Origin: Adenanthera pavonina | Taxonomy: Eukaryota; Streptophyta; Magnoliopsida; Fabales; Fabaceae | DNA: 64,000 nt | NCBI GenBank assembly: GCA_026686845.1 | Contig: JAIVEN010000012.1 | Location: 15,130,501-15,194,500, forward strand | Reading direction: 5' to 3' | Shown here: positions 1-11,634 of the stretch, piece after piece | Numbering within the stretch: the first letter of the stretch is position 1 | How the letters are laid out: every line of letters begins with the position of its first letter | Notes under the pieces: model-generated | What the model was told of the DNA's origin: nothing | What the model saw: only the letters and a program-made list of their open reading frames with translations | The model's database searches: none | Made by a program: the position numbers and the translations under genes

Positions 1-360
1 AGGAAGGCTCAGTATTGACATGCAAATTAATGCCAAGAGAGATAGTGATATGGAGATCAAGAAGTGATACTGTAGAATTTTGAACAGTAAATCATGTAGC
101 AAGAGAAATGTCGACATTGAGTTTGATGGTCTGAATTGTCAAGTAGTGGATTATCTTACTTGACAAATCTTGTCTATAATGGTAATGAAAGAGAGAGAGA
201 ACTATTAGTTGAAGAAGGAATGTGTGAAGAAAGCAATAATCCGTGTCATAGAAGAAGTGGTTGTGAGAAGTTCAAATAATTGGATCGTTACACAAGGTAG
301 CTATGGCTTAAGGAATCTCCAGGTAAAGGGTGTGATAGGAAAAGGTTGTCGACTGAAAAG
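1..360. other. Unassigned flank left of the Sirevirus LTR
   Basis: No coding region here is recognised. The only open frame (209-394, plus) runs across the LTR boundary at 361 and resembles no family I know, so I do not call it a gene. The stretch may be target DNA or part of an older element into which the neighbouring copia element inserted. Confidence 0.4.
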
Positions 361-2018
361 TGTTAGATGTGCTGGCTTCCCAAGAGGGGGGTGAATTGGA
401 AAGATTAAAATTTTCTGTAGAACTTTAAGAAAGTGAGAAAAGTAAAGATGACAGTAAAATAGAGTATAAATAAATAATTAGTGAAAGCAGTAATAGAGAA
501 GGGAAGACACAGATGTTTATCCTGGTTTGGTCTCTCAATCTTGACCTATGTCTAATCCCTAAGCCACTACTTGAGATTTTCCACTATCTTGCAACAATTC
601 AGTGGGCTTCTTGCAAATGCCACAGTACAGCATTGATGTTCTGTTTCTAGAGCTCACACTTTCACTCTTTGCACTCTCACTAAGTGCTTCCCTAATCCCT
701 TGTGGTATTCCCTCACAAGAAAATCTTTCTTCCAGATTAAGATAAGATTGTTTACAATGAATAAACTCTCTTAATCAGAGTGTATATGAAAGTTAAGGTA
801 CAAAGAATGAAGCATATGAGAGTAAGAGACTTTGAGTAGATGATTTGGTAGAGTTTCAGTATATACAAAGTTAAAATTGTTACCAACAACTTCAAATGAT
901 ATTATATTTATAGATTTTGGTCTCAACTATACGTTAGAAACAAAATCTATTTGTTGGAGAAGTTACCCAATGGTTACTCTGAAAAACTATCCATTCATCA
1001 ACCGCATTTAATGCTTCTGATACTCAAAGTTCAAATTTTGGTTAGTCAATAGACGAATTTTGTAGAGACCGAAGGCTAAAGACTTCAATGTTGAATATTC
1101 AAAGTTCGTCTGTCATGAAGTAAAGTTCGAATTTTGATCTTTGAAAATGTTTGTATGCTGGAACATACGAATTTTCAAGAAAAAAGTTCTTCTTAAATGA
1201 GTGAACAGTAGTTCCATTTTGCTACAATGCCTTCAAAATTTGAATTTTGAAACCCAAAATTCGTCTATCAGTAGCTGGGTTAATAAGGCATAGTAGTTTA
1301 TCTTATTCAAAATTCAAATTTTTAAAGGTCAAAGTTCATCTGTCAGAGAGACCTCTTTTCAAACTTACTTCAAAGTTCAAATTTATGAATACTGTCATTC
1401 GTATGTCAACATATTATTATAACAGAGTCACAAGCTTTGTTTCTGAAACTCGAATTTTCATGTTCAAAGTTTGTCTGTCAATGAGCAATTTTGAAGCCCT
1501 ATTTAAACCTGGTTTCAGATGAACTTTGACATATTTTTAAACGAATTTTTCGATTTTCACAAGTTACATTTTATCTTAAATTCAAAATTTTAAAAGCCAA
1601 AGATCATCTGTCAGAGAAAGCTCTTTTCAGAACGTATCAAAATTTGAATTTCTCAAGTCAAAATTCATCTATCAGAGAAGCCTCTTTTTAGACTTGTTCA
1701 TTTTTAATACGATATTCAAATTTCCAAAGCCAAAGTTCAAATTTTCAAAATAGCAGATCAGTATAAACCTTTCAAACTTCATCTGTTGGTGGGTGTTTTT
1801 CAAATATTCCATGAATTAACATAAAATCAAGGTTTTAAAATATCTTTACACCAAATCAAAGTCTTTTACTCAAATTAAAATATTACTAGATATTCTACAT
1901 CTATTCTTGCACTGATTTCTCCAGAATTCCTTCATTTGAAACCTTTTGTGCATCTTTGATATCTTTATTCCAAGCTCTTGAAAGTTAGTTTGGAATCATC
2001 AAAACACTTGATTCAACA
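361..2018 (-). repeat. Sirevirus 3' LTR
   Basis: On the minus strand the LTR begins TGTTGAATCAAG at 2018 and ends CTAACA at 361. The same edges are found in two further copies in this window (4211-6074 and 30513-32177). A G-rich polypurine tract lies immediately upstream on the minus strand (2019-2033), which marks this copy as the 3' LTR. The body is filled with degenerate copies of a TTCGAATTT / ACAGACGAA motif. Confidence 0.88.
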
Positions 2019-2033
2019 TTCTCCCCCTTTTTT
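2019..2033 (-). other. Polypurine tract of the Sirevirus
   Basis: Read on the minus strand this is AAAAAAGGGGGAGAA directly abutting the LTR start TGTTGAATC. In retrotransposons such a tract primes plus-strand DNA synthesis next to the 3' LTR. Confidence 0.8.
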
Positions 2034-2330
2034 ATGATGACAAAACAACTTACAAACTAAATTAGTACTTGGGTTTGCTTTAATAAGCTCACCCTCAACA
2101 TATGCATTATAATCCAAAAGATATCATGTATAGTAGATCAAGTAAAGAGATTTATTAACTTATTCAAAATCCAACAAGAATAGTTCATTGCAACCAAGGA
2201 ATTCTTTCATTTCATCAAATGTCACTTTACAAGAAACAACAATGCTAAACATTACAGAATACAGAAACACAATACACAAACAACAGAAACATAATATAGT
2301 ACTACAAGAGGACCCAAGCATAAGTTCTAA

Positions 2331-4210
2331 TCAATTTTTCTTTAACTTGGTCTTCTTGTTGTAAGTTTTTCCAGAAGGCTTTGCAGTAGACTTTCCAGTT
2401 TGCTCACTTCTCTCCCCCTTTTTGGCATCATCGGGAAGGTAGACAAAATTAGTAGGAGGAGGGATCCGAGACACTGGAATAACTTGAAGAGGTATAGGGA
2501 CAAATGACATTTCTGGATTGAGCTTTGGCAAGGATCCAGAAACTTCAGGACTTGTGTCCTCATCTTCATCATCAGAAATTTCAAGAAGTTCAGAAATTTC
2601 TTGCCTTGTAATTGCCAATTGTGCCCTTCTTTCCTCTGAGAAACCATAATATGTAACAGGTGAGGGAGCAGGAGGAGGAAATATTTCTTCAAGCCTTCTT
2701 CTCTGAGCTGGCAAGAAGGCATTGTGTGCAATGGCTTCCAAATCAACAAAAGGCACAATACTCCTTTCTTCATTTAGGGCAGCCTGCATGAATGGTGAAG
2801 TAGAGATGGCTGCCACTAATCTCTCAACTTGCTCAGATTCTTGAGTGAAAAGAATTGAATCCTGAGCATTTACTAGAATGGGCTCATGAAAGCTTGTTTC
2901 TTGAGGGCTCTTCTTCCATACCATAGTCTAAGGGAGGACCAAGACTTGCCTCATTGCTAGAGGCCTATGGTGTGTTCAGTGTACCAGCAATCTCAGTGTC
3001 ATGTGCAGCAACACCAGGAATAGGAGAGGCCAGCTCAAATAGGCTTGGAGGCTCAAGAGTTGGAGACATAACAGGCTCAGAGAATCCTGGCTGAGATGGA
3101 GCTGATGTGGCAAGAATGGCATTCCGAATGTCTTCATATGCATCAGCAACCACTTTCATGTTCTTGGCCAACTGGTAGATCTGATCTTGCAGATGAGCAA
3201 ACTTGGCATTTTGCTCATCCCTAATGCTTAGTATGAGTGGAGACAAACTATCATACAACTCAGTGATCTTGGTTGGCTTGGCACAACATAAGGGAGTAGA
3301 TGGAATGTGAGCAGGTAGAGATGGAGATGAGACAGGCTGAGAAGGCTGAGGTATAGGTCTTGCAGGAGCCTCAGAGATACCTTCTTGCTGTAGGGAGGCA
3401 TCTTCATTAAAGAAGAGATCTTCATATTTGTTAGCTCCCTTTCCAATCCATCATCCATCTTTCTTCTCTATCCCCATCCTTTGCAGCTCTTCTTCTTTGA
3501 AGATCTCAGTATACTTTCCTTTCCCTTTCTCAAGATACTGAATTCTGGCATATTGAAGGATCTTAGAGATGATTGCTGCATAAGGAAGTGTAAAGTCTTT
3601 CCTCTGATCCCTAGCCTTGATCATGCATTGGAGAATGACATGTCCCATGTTGATAATCTTTCCACGCATGACTACAGCTATTACATGTGCCTCTGCCCTT
3701 GTGATCAGATTGAAGCTACCTCCTTTGTTGAAAATAATCCTAGACACTATGTAGTGTAGGATTCTCACTTGAGCACTGAGGTCAGTGGGCTTGAGTAAAC
3801 TTATAGGTGGCCTATTCTCCTTTCTTCTGAACAAAGTATTTAGGATTGTGCTCTCCTTGTAGTTTAGGAATGGTCCACCTTTTTCATTAGTAGTCTCTGC
3901 CTCATCCATATACCCAGAGGCAGTGATGTCAATCTTAAGGCCTTCTTGCCCTGGAATCTCTAACACCTCATTAAGGGTTTCATCTATTAGCCAGATGGTC
4001 CTTGATCTCAGATTGACCTCCCATTTCCTTTTCTTGCTGTTGTATTTCAAAGAGGCATACCACGTCTTGACTACCTCATCATCGTACCTCTCTAATATCT
4101 CAAACAAATTCTTGTGTCTTATCATCCAAAGCCCGGTATCAAAATTTTTAGAGATTAAAAATTCCTCCATATTGACATAGTGAGGCTTGATTACCTTCTT
4201 ACTCACAAAC
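2331..4210 (-). pseudogene. Sirevirus env-position gene, 3' part
   Basis: Three consecutive minus-strand frames (4206-3451, 3258-2965 and 2924-2331) make up the larger part of one degraded gene between pol and the 3' LTR. The first block, about 250 residues, has no motif I can name with certainty; it resembles proteins annotated as putative plant transposon protein. The second block (3258-2965) reads as a probable coiled coil with regular hydrophobic spacing. The third is proline- and acid-rich and ends in a lysine-rich tail. No convincing membrane segment is visible, so a true envelope role is not supported. The gene continues to the right of the solo LTR (6075-6410): the frame at 4210 joins the frame at 6080 if the LTR and one 5-bp duplication are removed. 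Confidence 0.65.
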
Positions 4211-6074
4211 TGTTAGCAAGGCTGACTTCCCAAGAGGGGGGTGAATTGGGAAGATTGTAATTTTTCTGCACAAAGTGTGATGTAAGTGAAGATATCACAA
4301 TATGATGAAAATAATGCGTAAAACAGAGCAGGCTGAAAAATAAAGATAAGGAGAAGAAGACTCAGTAATTTATCCTGGTTCGGTCTTTCCACTTGACCTA
4401 CATCCAGTCCCCAAGACACCTCTTGGGATTTATCCACTATACAGCAAGGATTTCAATGGGCTTCTTGCTAAGGCCACAGTACACGAGTATGCTCTATTTC
4501 TGAGCTCTCTCAAACTCTCCAAGCACTTTCACTATGTGCTTCTCAATCCCCTTGTGAATACCTCTCACAAGTAAATCTATCTTCCAGATGAAGAGTAGAT
4601 TGATTACAATGAAATAACTCTTTTGAAAAGAGTAGATATGAAAGTTTCAGTACAAGTATAGAAGTTGAGAGGGTAAAAGCTTTTGAGAAAAGATTTAGCA
4701 GAAATTAGGTACACACAAGTTTGATTTGTTTTCCACAACTTCAAATGTTGTTGTATTTATAGATTTAGGTCTCAGATGTCCGTTAGAGACTTTAATCTAT
4801 CCGTTGGAGAAGTTATCCAACGGTTACTCTGAAAAACTATCCGTTTACCAACCGCATTTAATGTTTCTGACATACTGAAATTCGAATTTTGGCTGGTCAA
4901 CAGACGAATTTTGAAAGGACCGAAGGTTAAAGGTTCCAACGTTACAGCACGAAGTTCGTCTGTTCATGAGGTGAAATTCGAATGTTGAAACTTACAAAAT
5001 ATTTTCACAATGTGACATACGAATTTTCAAGAAGAAAGTTTTTCGGTTAAGTGTGAACAGTGTTTTCAATTTGCTACAGTGCCCTCGAAATTCGAATTTT
5101 GGTTTCCCAAAATTCGTCTGTCCACTGGATGTTTAAAGAGACACAGTAGTTTACTTTCTTCGAAATTCAAATTTTGAAAGGGTGAAATTCGTCTGTCAGA
5201 GAGACTCTTTCCAGACTAATTTCATCATTCGAATGTTGTAAGTTCTTATCATTCGTATGTCAATGTTTCACTTAAACAGACTTAAGATTTTTGCTTTTGA
5301 AATTCGAATTTTAATGTTCAAAGTTTGTCTGTCAGAGAGCAGTTTTGAAACTTAAATCATTCTTGATCTCAGATGAACTTTAACATAGTATCAGACGTAT
5401 TTCTTCTATTCTCTCAAATTTTGTTTTGTCTGAAATTCGAATTTTGGAGACTTAAAGTTCGTCTGTTGTAAAGAAGCTACTTTCAGACTTATATGAAAAT
5501 TCGAATGTTGGAAGTTCAAAATTCGTCTGTCAGAGAGCATTTATCAAACTCAATTTCATTTTGATTTCAGATGTATTTTATCATAGTCTCAGATGAATTT
5601 CTTTGGTTTTCACAAACTTCATTTTTCTTGAAATTCGAATTTTGAAAGTGTGAAGTTCGTCTGTTACCAGAAAGGCTTCTTTCAGACTAGATGAAAATTT
5701 GAATTTTGAACAGCCAAAATTCGTCTGACAGAAAGCCATCTCTTCAGACTCATTCAGTTTTAGCTCGAAGTTCGAATTTCCAAAGGCAAAGTTCAAATTT
5801 CCAACTTGACAGTTTAGCTTAATCTTTCAACCTTCATCTGTTTGTGGGTGTTTTTCAAATAGGTAAAGATTTAACACAAAATTAAGGTTTGAAAACATCT
5901 TTTTCTCAAATCAAAATCTTTTACCCAATCATAACAAAAACTAAAGATCCTACAAGAGATCTAACAGCAAATACTCATAAAATCTTCACTTGACACAGCT
6001 TTTGATCTCCTTTGATATCTTCAATTCAAGCTCTTGAGTGTTGGTTTACAATCATCAAAACTCTTGATTCAACA
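4211..6074 (-). mobile_element. Solo LTR of the Sirevirus family (TSD CAAAC)
   Basis: The edges match the 3' LTR at 361-2018 (TGTTGAATC at 6074 and CTAACA at 4211, minus strand). The flanks are CAAAC on both sides (4206-4210 and 6075-6079), a perfect 5-bp target duplication. No primer binding site or internal region adjoins it, so it is a solo LTR left by LTR-LTR recombination and not the 5' LTR of the surrounding element. At 1864 bp it is about 200 bp longer than the other copies. Confidence 0.92.
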
Positions 6075-6410
6075 CAAACTTGGTCGTGTATTCTTCCTGA
6101 ATGTGAGCATTGCTCCACAATGGCAATGTGGTTAGCTCATATTCTCCTGACTCAGTACTGGAGGAGGTGGAAGCAACAGTAGCAGTAGGAACAGGGACTA
6201 AAAGCTTAGTTCTCTTCGGTGAAGAAGGCCTAGCCTTTTTTGATTCAGCCTTTGGAATTATTTTCTACCATTTGTAGGGAGTAGCTTTGCTTGATTCACC
6301 TTTTCTTTTCACTTTCTCACTTTCCTTTGAAGTATATTGGGATTTTACAGTTCTCTTTGGCCGAGACTCTCCCTTTCCAACTTTGGATTTTTCACTCGAG
6401 CCATTTCTGT
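6075..6410 (-). pseudogene. Sirevirus env-position gene, 5' part
   Basis: This is the minus-strand beginning of the gene that resumes at 4210. A methionine codon lies near 6403, followed by a lysine- and serine-rich stretch with a bipartite-like basic run (PKRT...KVKRK). At least one frameshift and one in-frame stop (TAG after TPYKW) are present before the solo LTR junction at 6079. The composition suggests a charged, possibly nuclear, N-terminal region. Function is unknown. Confidence 0.55.
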
Positions 6411-7406
6411 GAATGAATGATTTAGAATGAAGCTGAGAATGTGTTTATAGGATGCGAAAAGGAGTTTAAATGGTGGGAAATGAAGATTTACAGTCAGAAT
6501 TGAAGAGTATTAAAAAAAGAATTTGAACAAATTCAAAGAAGAGATGAATAGGGTTGCATCTGTTCAGTGGAAAACCATTGGTTTTAACGTGTGTAACTGC
6601 AGAACAGACAAATTTTGAGGGGTCAAAATTTGAACTTTGAGTAGCTAAAAGTTAAACCATTCAGCAAAGCTTACTGACAGACAAATTTTCTTCTAAATGT
6701 TCATCTAACAGAGACTTGGTCCAAGCAACATAAGATGAACATATGAACTTTGTTTCAACAAAGTTTGAATTTTGAAGAACAGGCATCAAGCAATAATTAA
6801 TACAACAAACAACAGACAAATTATGCTTATGGGAATTCATCTTTTAGATATTCAACATTGTGAGCATATTTCAACAGACGAATTTTGAATCAGAAATTTG
6901 AATTTCTACACTTTGTAAAAGTTTTCCAACATGCATTTGTTAAGAAATAGACATTTGTACAATCATCATGTTAGACAAAGATAATATTGAAACTTTTATT
7001 TTTGAAAATTCGAATTTTCATAGACCAATAGACAAATTTCAAGGACCACCGAGAACAGTTACAATATAAACCAAGCTAAAGTTCGTCTGATGGGCATCAA
7101 AATTTGAATGTCAAACACGCTGACTTGTTCTAAAACACAATTTATCAATGAAATTCGTCTATTACATATCTGAAATGCAAATTTAAACTTTACAAACTTA
7201 CAAAATGGATTGAGAAACTCTGATTTCTAGTTTTCTTTCTCACTTTTTGACTTGTTCCATTCTGCACTGCTCCATTTTTTCAGATTTATTGTCATTGAAC
7301 CTTATGAGGAGCACCTGCAACTTAAATTAAACTCACTCTAATGCTAAAGTTAGAATTAAATTAATGTTATAAATTCTAAAAACATATTTGCACAAGGATT
7401 TACTCA
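6411..7406 (-). other. Sirevirus spacer between pol and env-position gene
   Basis: No open frame of note. The stretch carries repeated copies of the motif seen in the LTRs (ACAGACAAATTTT, AAATTCGAATTTTC and similar, mainly 6560-7200), so LTR-like sequence appears also inside the element. Confidence 0.6.
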
Positions 7407-9046
7407 CAGTTCATTGGGATTTACCGTACCCAATTCTCTCCTGATTTCACAATGTCTATCTTCTGACAGAGGCTTTGTCAAGATGTCAGCAACTTGATCT
7501 TCTGTTGGGATATATTTTTATCTGATTTCTCCTTTTAGAACATGATCCTTTATGAAGTAGTGCCTAACTTCAATATGTTTTGTCTTTGAATGCATGACAG
7601 GATTCTTTGTGATGTTAATGGCACTTTGATTGTCACACATTATTGGTATTTCCTTCATCTTAATCTCAAGATCTTCAAGCTACTCTTTCATCCAGATGAC
7701 TTGGGCACAACAGCTTCCAGCTGCAACATATTCAGCTTCTGCCGTGGATAAGGTCACACTGTTTTGCTTCTTGCTAAACCATGAAACCAAGGATCCTTCA
7801 AGAAACTGACAAGTTCCACTTATGTTTTTTCTATTAATTTTGGATCCTACAAAGTCAGCATTAGTGTATCCTTTTAGATCTTCTCCATTTTGCCCTTTGG
7901 ATACTAAAGAGCCATCTGTGATGTTCCAATACGATATCTGAAGATACGCTTTATAGTAGTTGCATGGGTTTCTTTGGGATATGATTAGAACCTTACACAC
8001 ATACAGACACTAAACATGATGTTAGGTCTGCTGGCAGTTAGGTATAGCAGAGATCCAATCATTCTTCTATATTGGGTTATGTCAAACATTTTTCCCCCTT
8101 CATCCATATCTCGTTTGGTTGCAGTAGCCATAGGTGTTCCCATTGGCTTGGCATTCTCCATTCCAAACTTTTTTCACAATTCTTTTAGATACTTGGATTA
8201 ATTGAGAAAGATACCATCATCACATTGCTTAATTTGCAATCTAAGGAAGAAGTTGAGTTCACCCATCATGGACATTTCGAATTCTCCCTACATTAGTTTA
8301 GAAAAATTCTTGCAAAGAGAGTCATTAGGAGCATCGAATATAATATCATCAACATAGATTTGAACAATAAGTAAATCTTTATTTTCTTTCTTAATAAATA
8401 AAGTTGTATCTACTTTTCCCCTATTGAACACGTTTTCAATTAGAAAATTACTTAACCTTTCATACCATGCTCTAGGGGCTTGCTTTAAACCGTAAAGGGC
8501 TTTCTTCAGTTTATAAACATGGTTTGGTTTTGAAGAGTCCTCAAAGCCTGGAGGTTGATCTACATAAACTTCTTCCATGATATATCCATTAAGAAAAGCA
8601 CTCTTCACAACCATTTGATATAATATAATATTTTTTATGCATGCATATGCTAACAAAATTCTAATTGCTTCTAATCTAGCCACTGGAGCAAAGGTTTCTT
8701 TAAAATCAATTCCTTCTTCTTGATTATATTCTTTGACAACCAGTCTAGCTTTATTTCTGATTATTAATCCAGATTCATCAAGCTTATTTCTAAAAACCCA
8801 TTTAGTGCTAATGATAGGATGATTTTTGGGTCTGGGCACTAAATCTCAAACTTGATTTCTTTCATACTGATTCAACTCATCTTGCATAGCTAAAATCCAG
8901 TATTCATCAGTTAAGGCTTCTTTAGTACATTTAGGTTCAATTTGAGAAATAAAAGTGTAGCTTATCATTTGATCCCTGAACTGTTTTCTGGTTTTAACTT
9001 TCTCTTGAACATCCCCTATCACTTGATCAATAGGATGATTCCTTTG
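7407..9046 (-). pseudogene. pol: Sirevirus pol remnant: reverse transcriptase and RNase H
   Basis: The minus-strand frame 8839-8288 encodes a copia reverse transcriptase with KALYGLKQAPRAWYE and the catalytic YVDD box (VQIYVDDIIF). Upstream codons to about 9046 continue the family (KEALTDEYWILAMQDELNQYER). The frame then breaks: 8288-8000 holds the RT C-terminus in other frames (MIGSLLYLTASRPNI). RNase H follows at 8000-7680 (SVTLSTAEAEYVAAGSCCAQ) and runs on through stops to about 7407 (DILTKPLSED). Gag, protease and integrase are absent because the element is truncated at 9050. At least four frameshifts or stops make it non-functional. Confidence 0.9.
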
Positions 9047-9049
9047 AAA

Positions 9050-9172
9050 TTGAGAAAGTTGCCCAAAAGTTGAGGGAATAAGGTGGAAGGAGTATGTTTG
9101 TAAGTGGTCGAGGTTAGCATTCCCAAATTTCGAGGATGAAATTTCTTTTAAGGAGAGGAGAGTATAACAACC
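9050..9172 (+). mobile_element. 3' internal remnant of a Ty3/gypsy element with polypurine tract
   Basis: The sequence AATTTCGAGGATGAAATTTC followed by the purine run AAGGAGAGGAGAG directly before an LTR is the usual 3' end of plant gypsy elements. The rest of the internal region is missing, cut off where the Sirevirus sequence begins. Confidence 0.7.
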
Positions 9173-11634
9173 CTCATGACGCTTGTCTTTGGCATTTTGT
9201 GCAGGACCAAAGAAAATAGGATGAAGAAAGTTTCAAGTGGAGAAGAAATGGGCTCCACAACATGGCGAGAAACAGAGCCACCGCGGTGAGAGCCAATTCC
9301 AGTGGCATTGTTCTGGCCGAAACTGGTAGTGCCACAGTGGACTTATCTAGAGCAACGACAAGAGTCGAGAAACTTGTTTAAATTAGAATCATTCCAGACA
9401 AAAAGAAAAGAAAGAAATGGAGGGAGCGACGGAGAAGACGCGATGAGCTCTACTACGGTTCAAGTTTTCTGGCAAATGGGAGTATTTTCCGGCATCTAAA
9501 AGCTTGGATTTTGGTTGGTAAGTGATCCCTACTCCTCCCTCTCCATTTTCTTCAATCTAAACTTGGGATTTTTTGGGTATAAGTTGGGATCTTTGATTTT
9601 GGTCGAATCCCACCGATTGAAATGGATGAAATGGGGTTGAAGGAGTGTGATTTGGTATGTATGTTTCTCAGGTATGAGTTTTGTAGGGATTATGCATGAT
9701 TTGAGCTTAACCCTAGGTTGTTTTTTATTAGAGCTCTTGAGAAACAGAATTTTATGGGATTTATTGATGTTTGAATGATTCCTTGAAGCTTAATGATATA
9801 TGAATATGGTGTTGGAACCTTCAGTTAGGCCCTGATGGTTGAATTGTGGTTTTTGATCAAGTGGTATGTTGTGTTAATTGAGGTATTATATTGTTGTATT
9901 GGTAGATTAGCTAATCTGAGACATATAGTTCCTAATTGGGGTGCTCTAAAGACTTGCCTAAGCCCCTGGGTACGTGATGCTGACAAACTGAGGTAATCGG
10001 GTGTTTGATTATTGTATTGTATTGTATGTTAATATGTATATTTATGTATGTATATATATGTGCATGTTTCTTTCATACCACGATATTGATATGATTGTGT
10101 CTACTATTTTCTATATATCATGGTATGCACAAAGCTAGATGATTATGATGATGATATTGGCATGACATGACATGATGCATACATATTATTGTGACATGAT
10201 GGTGATGATTATATGATGATACATGAGCATGATGATGATAATATGATATGATATGATATATGATTAGGGAGGATAAGGATGGGATCACTATTTCTAAATT
10301 CTCCCCTATGGCCAGGGGAGCCAGGTGGCAGTGGACTGCACCTTTCCTAAATCACCACCAATTCGAGGTGGTCCAGGGGAAGAAGAGCCACCGTCCGGAC
10401 ATTAGTATTACCTTTGGCCAGGTGCACTAATGAGAGGTGAGCTTGGTAATGTCCCGGAATCGGTCTTCACTGACTATTGAAAGGGAGTTACCTATATGAA
10501 ATGTCCTATTATGATGACAGCCCATGGTTCTAGCAGTGTACGAGGGAGACATGCATTCCATTCATGAGTTGTATGATATATATGTATATATTTATGTGTG
10601 TGGTTGTCCCCGATTACTGAGACATTGTCTCACACCCCTCTCCCATAAACTAACCTTTTAGATGAAAACTCTGGTGCTCGTTCAGAAAGGATCAAGACAT
10701 TAGCGCTCTTTCCATTCTCGGGAATTCCAAGTATATTTAGTGATTACAATTTAGTTTATATAATTCTGTGCCAAGTAAGTTGATGTAATTGGTTGCCTGG
10801 ATGAGAGTCCTGGGAGTACTATCTGTATGTTATGGGATGATAGTGATGTTGATGGATGTTATTCAAGATGTGTACAGAGATGTATGTGATGTAATGATGT
10901 GTGATATTGATAGTGAACCCCGGTATGGGTCTTTAATGTATGGATAGGTATTTGTATAATAGAATGGTTGACTGTAAGCCCAAAGATGGTTTTAGGCCAT
11001 GTATGTGAGTTTTGGGCATATAGCCCATTATGTGGTTTTGGGGTTCAAGGGGGGTCAATTCTCAAAGGAAAGGTTTCTTTAGAGTAAAACCTCCTTAGAC
11101 ATGTTGGTTGAGCCAAATATGACATGTATAAAGGGTCTCTGGGTGTTCATTTGCCTTTGGTGGCAATTGGAGATGATAGTTTGTGAGCTTTGGTCAAAAA
11201 GTGGTCAAAACGGTGTTAGGTATCCAGAATCTACAAATGGAGTTGGATTCAAGTGAAATGGGTGTCTATATTTAGATCAGGATGATAGTGACCTGTAGGA
11301 GTTCGAATCAGGTCATCAGAACAAGAAGTTATGCGCGTCAGAAGTTAGCCTGGTAAATCAGCAATTTGCTTATATAAGTTTTGATGCTGGAGTTGCGATG
11401 CTAGAAATCCAAGCCGTAGTGCTAGCAAGATAGTGGACGTCAATGAATCTGTGAAGGGTTGGAGCCACGGCACCACTGTAGCAGGTCGCGGCCTTATCCT
11501 GTTCAGGTTCTTTTTTGGTGTTTTTCTGTTGTTTTGAAGTTTTGAAAAGTTGTTTTGAGATATTGGGATTGTGTTTGGTTGGTTTTTGAAGTTATCAGTC
11601 AGTTTTGGAGGTATCAAAGAGGTAGGGTGTTACA
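9173..11634 (+). repeat. Ty3/gypsy 3' LTR, family 2
   Basis: Starts TATAACAACCC (expected TGTAAC, first G changed) and ends GGTAGGGTGTTACA. A full homologous copy with intact TG...CA ends is the solo LTR at 55806-58266, of almost equal length (2462 and 2461 bp). A purine tract upstream marks it as a 3' LTR. The right flank is TTTTT, but no matching left duplication can be tested because the 5' end is lost. The ATGATGATATG-rich stretch at 10130-10260 is part of the LTR and not a separate locus. Confidence 0.85.

Larger units (their letters stand above)
361..9050 (-). mobile_element. 5'-truncated Sirevirus (Ty1/copia) element
   Basis: Read on the minus strand, the order is reverse transcriptase/RNase H (9046 to 7407), a spacer, a gene in the env position, a polypurine tract and the 3' LTR (2018 to 361). 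An extra gene between pol and the 3' LTR is characteristic of part of the Sirevirus lineage. The 5' LTR, gag, protease and integrase are missing; homology stops near 9050, where gypsy sequence begins. A solo LTR of the same family (4211-6074) is nested inside. The element is non-autonomous and its genes carry stops and frameshifts. Lineage rests on RT wording and gene order, not on a tree. Confidence 0.85.

Noticed and set aside
4211..6074. 5' LTR of the Sirevirus at 361-9050
   Set aside because: No primer binding site adjoins it, coding sequence runs up to both sides, and it has its own perfect CAAAC duplication; it is a solo LTR.
9302..9499. Open frame of 65 codons
   Set aside because: Lies wholly within a gypsy LTR and matches no family.
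10130..10260. ATGATGATATG-rich run as an independent satellite or regulatory region
   Set aside because: It lies inside a gypsy LTR, and a diverged equivalent is at 56740-56960 in the second copy.
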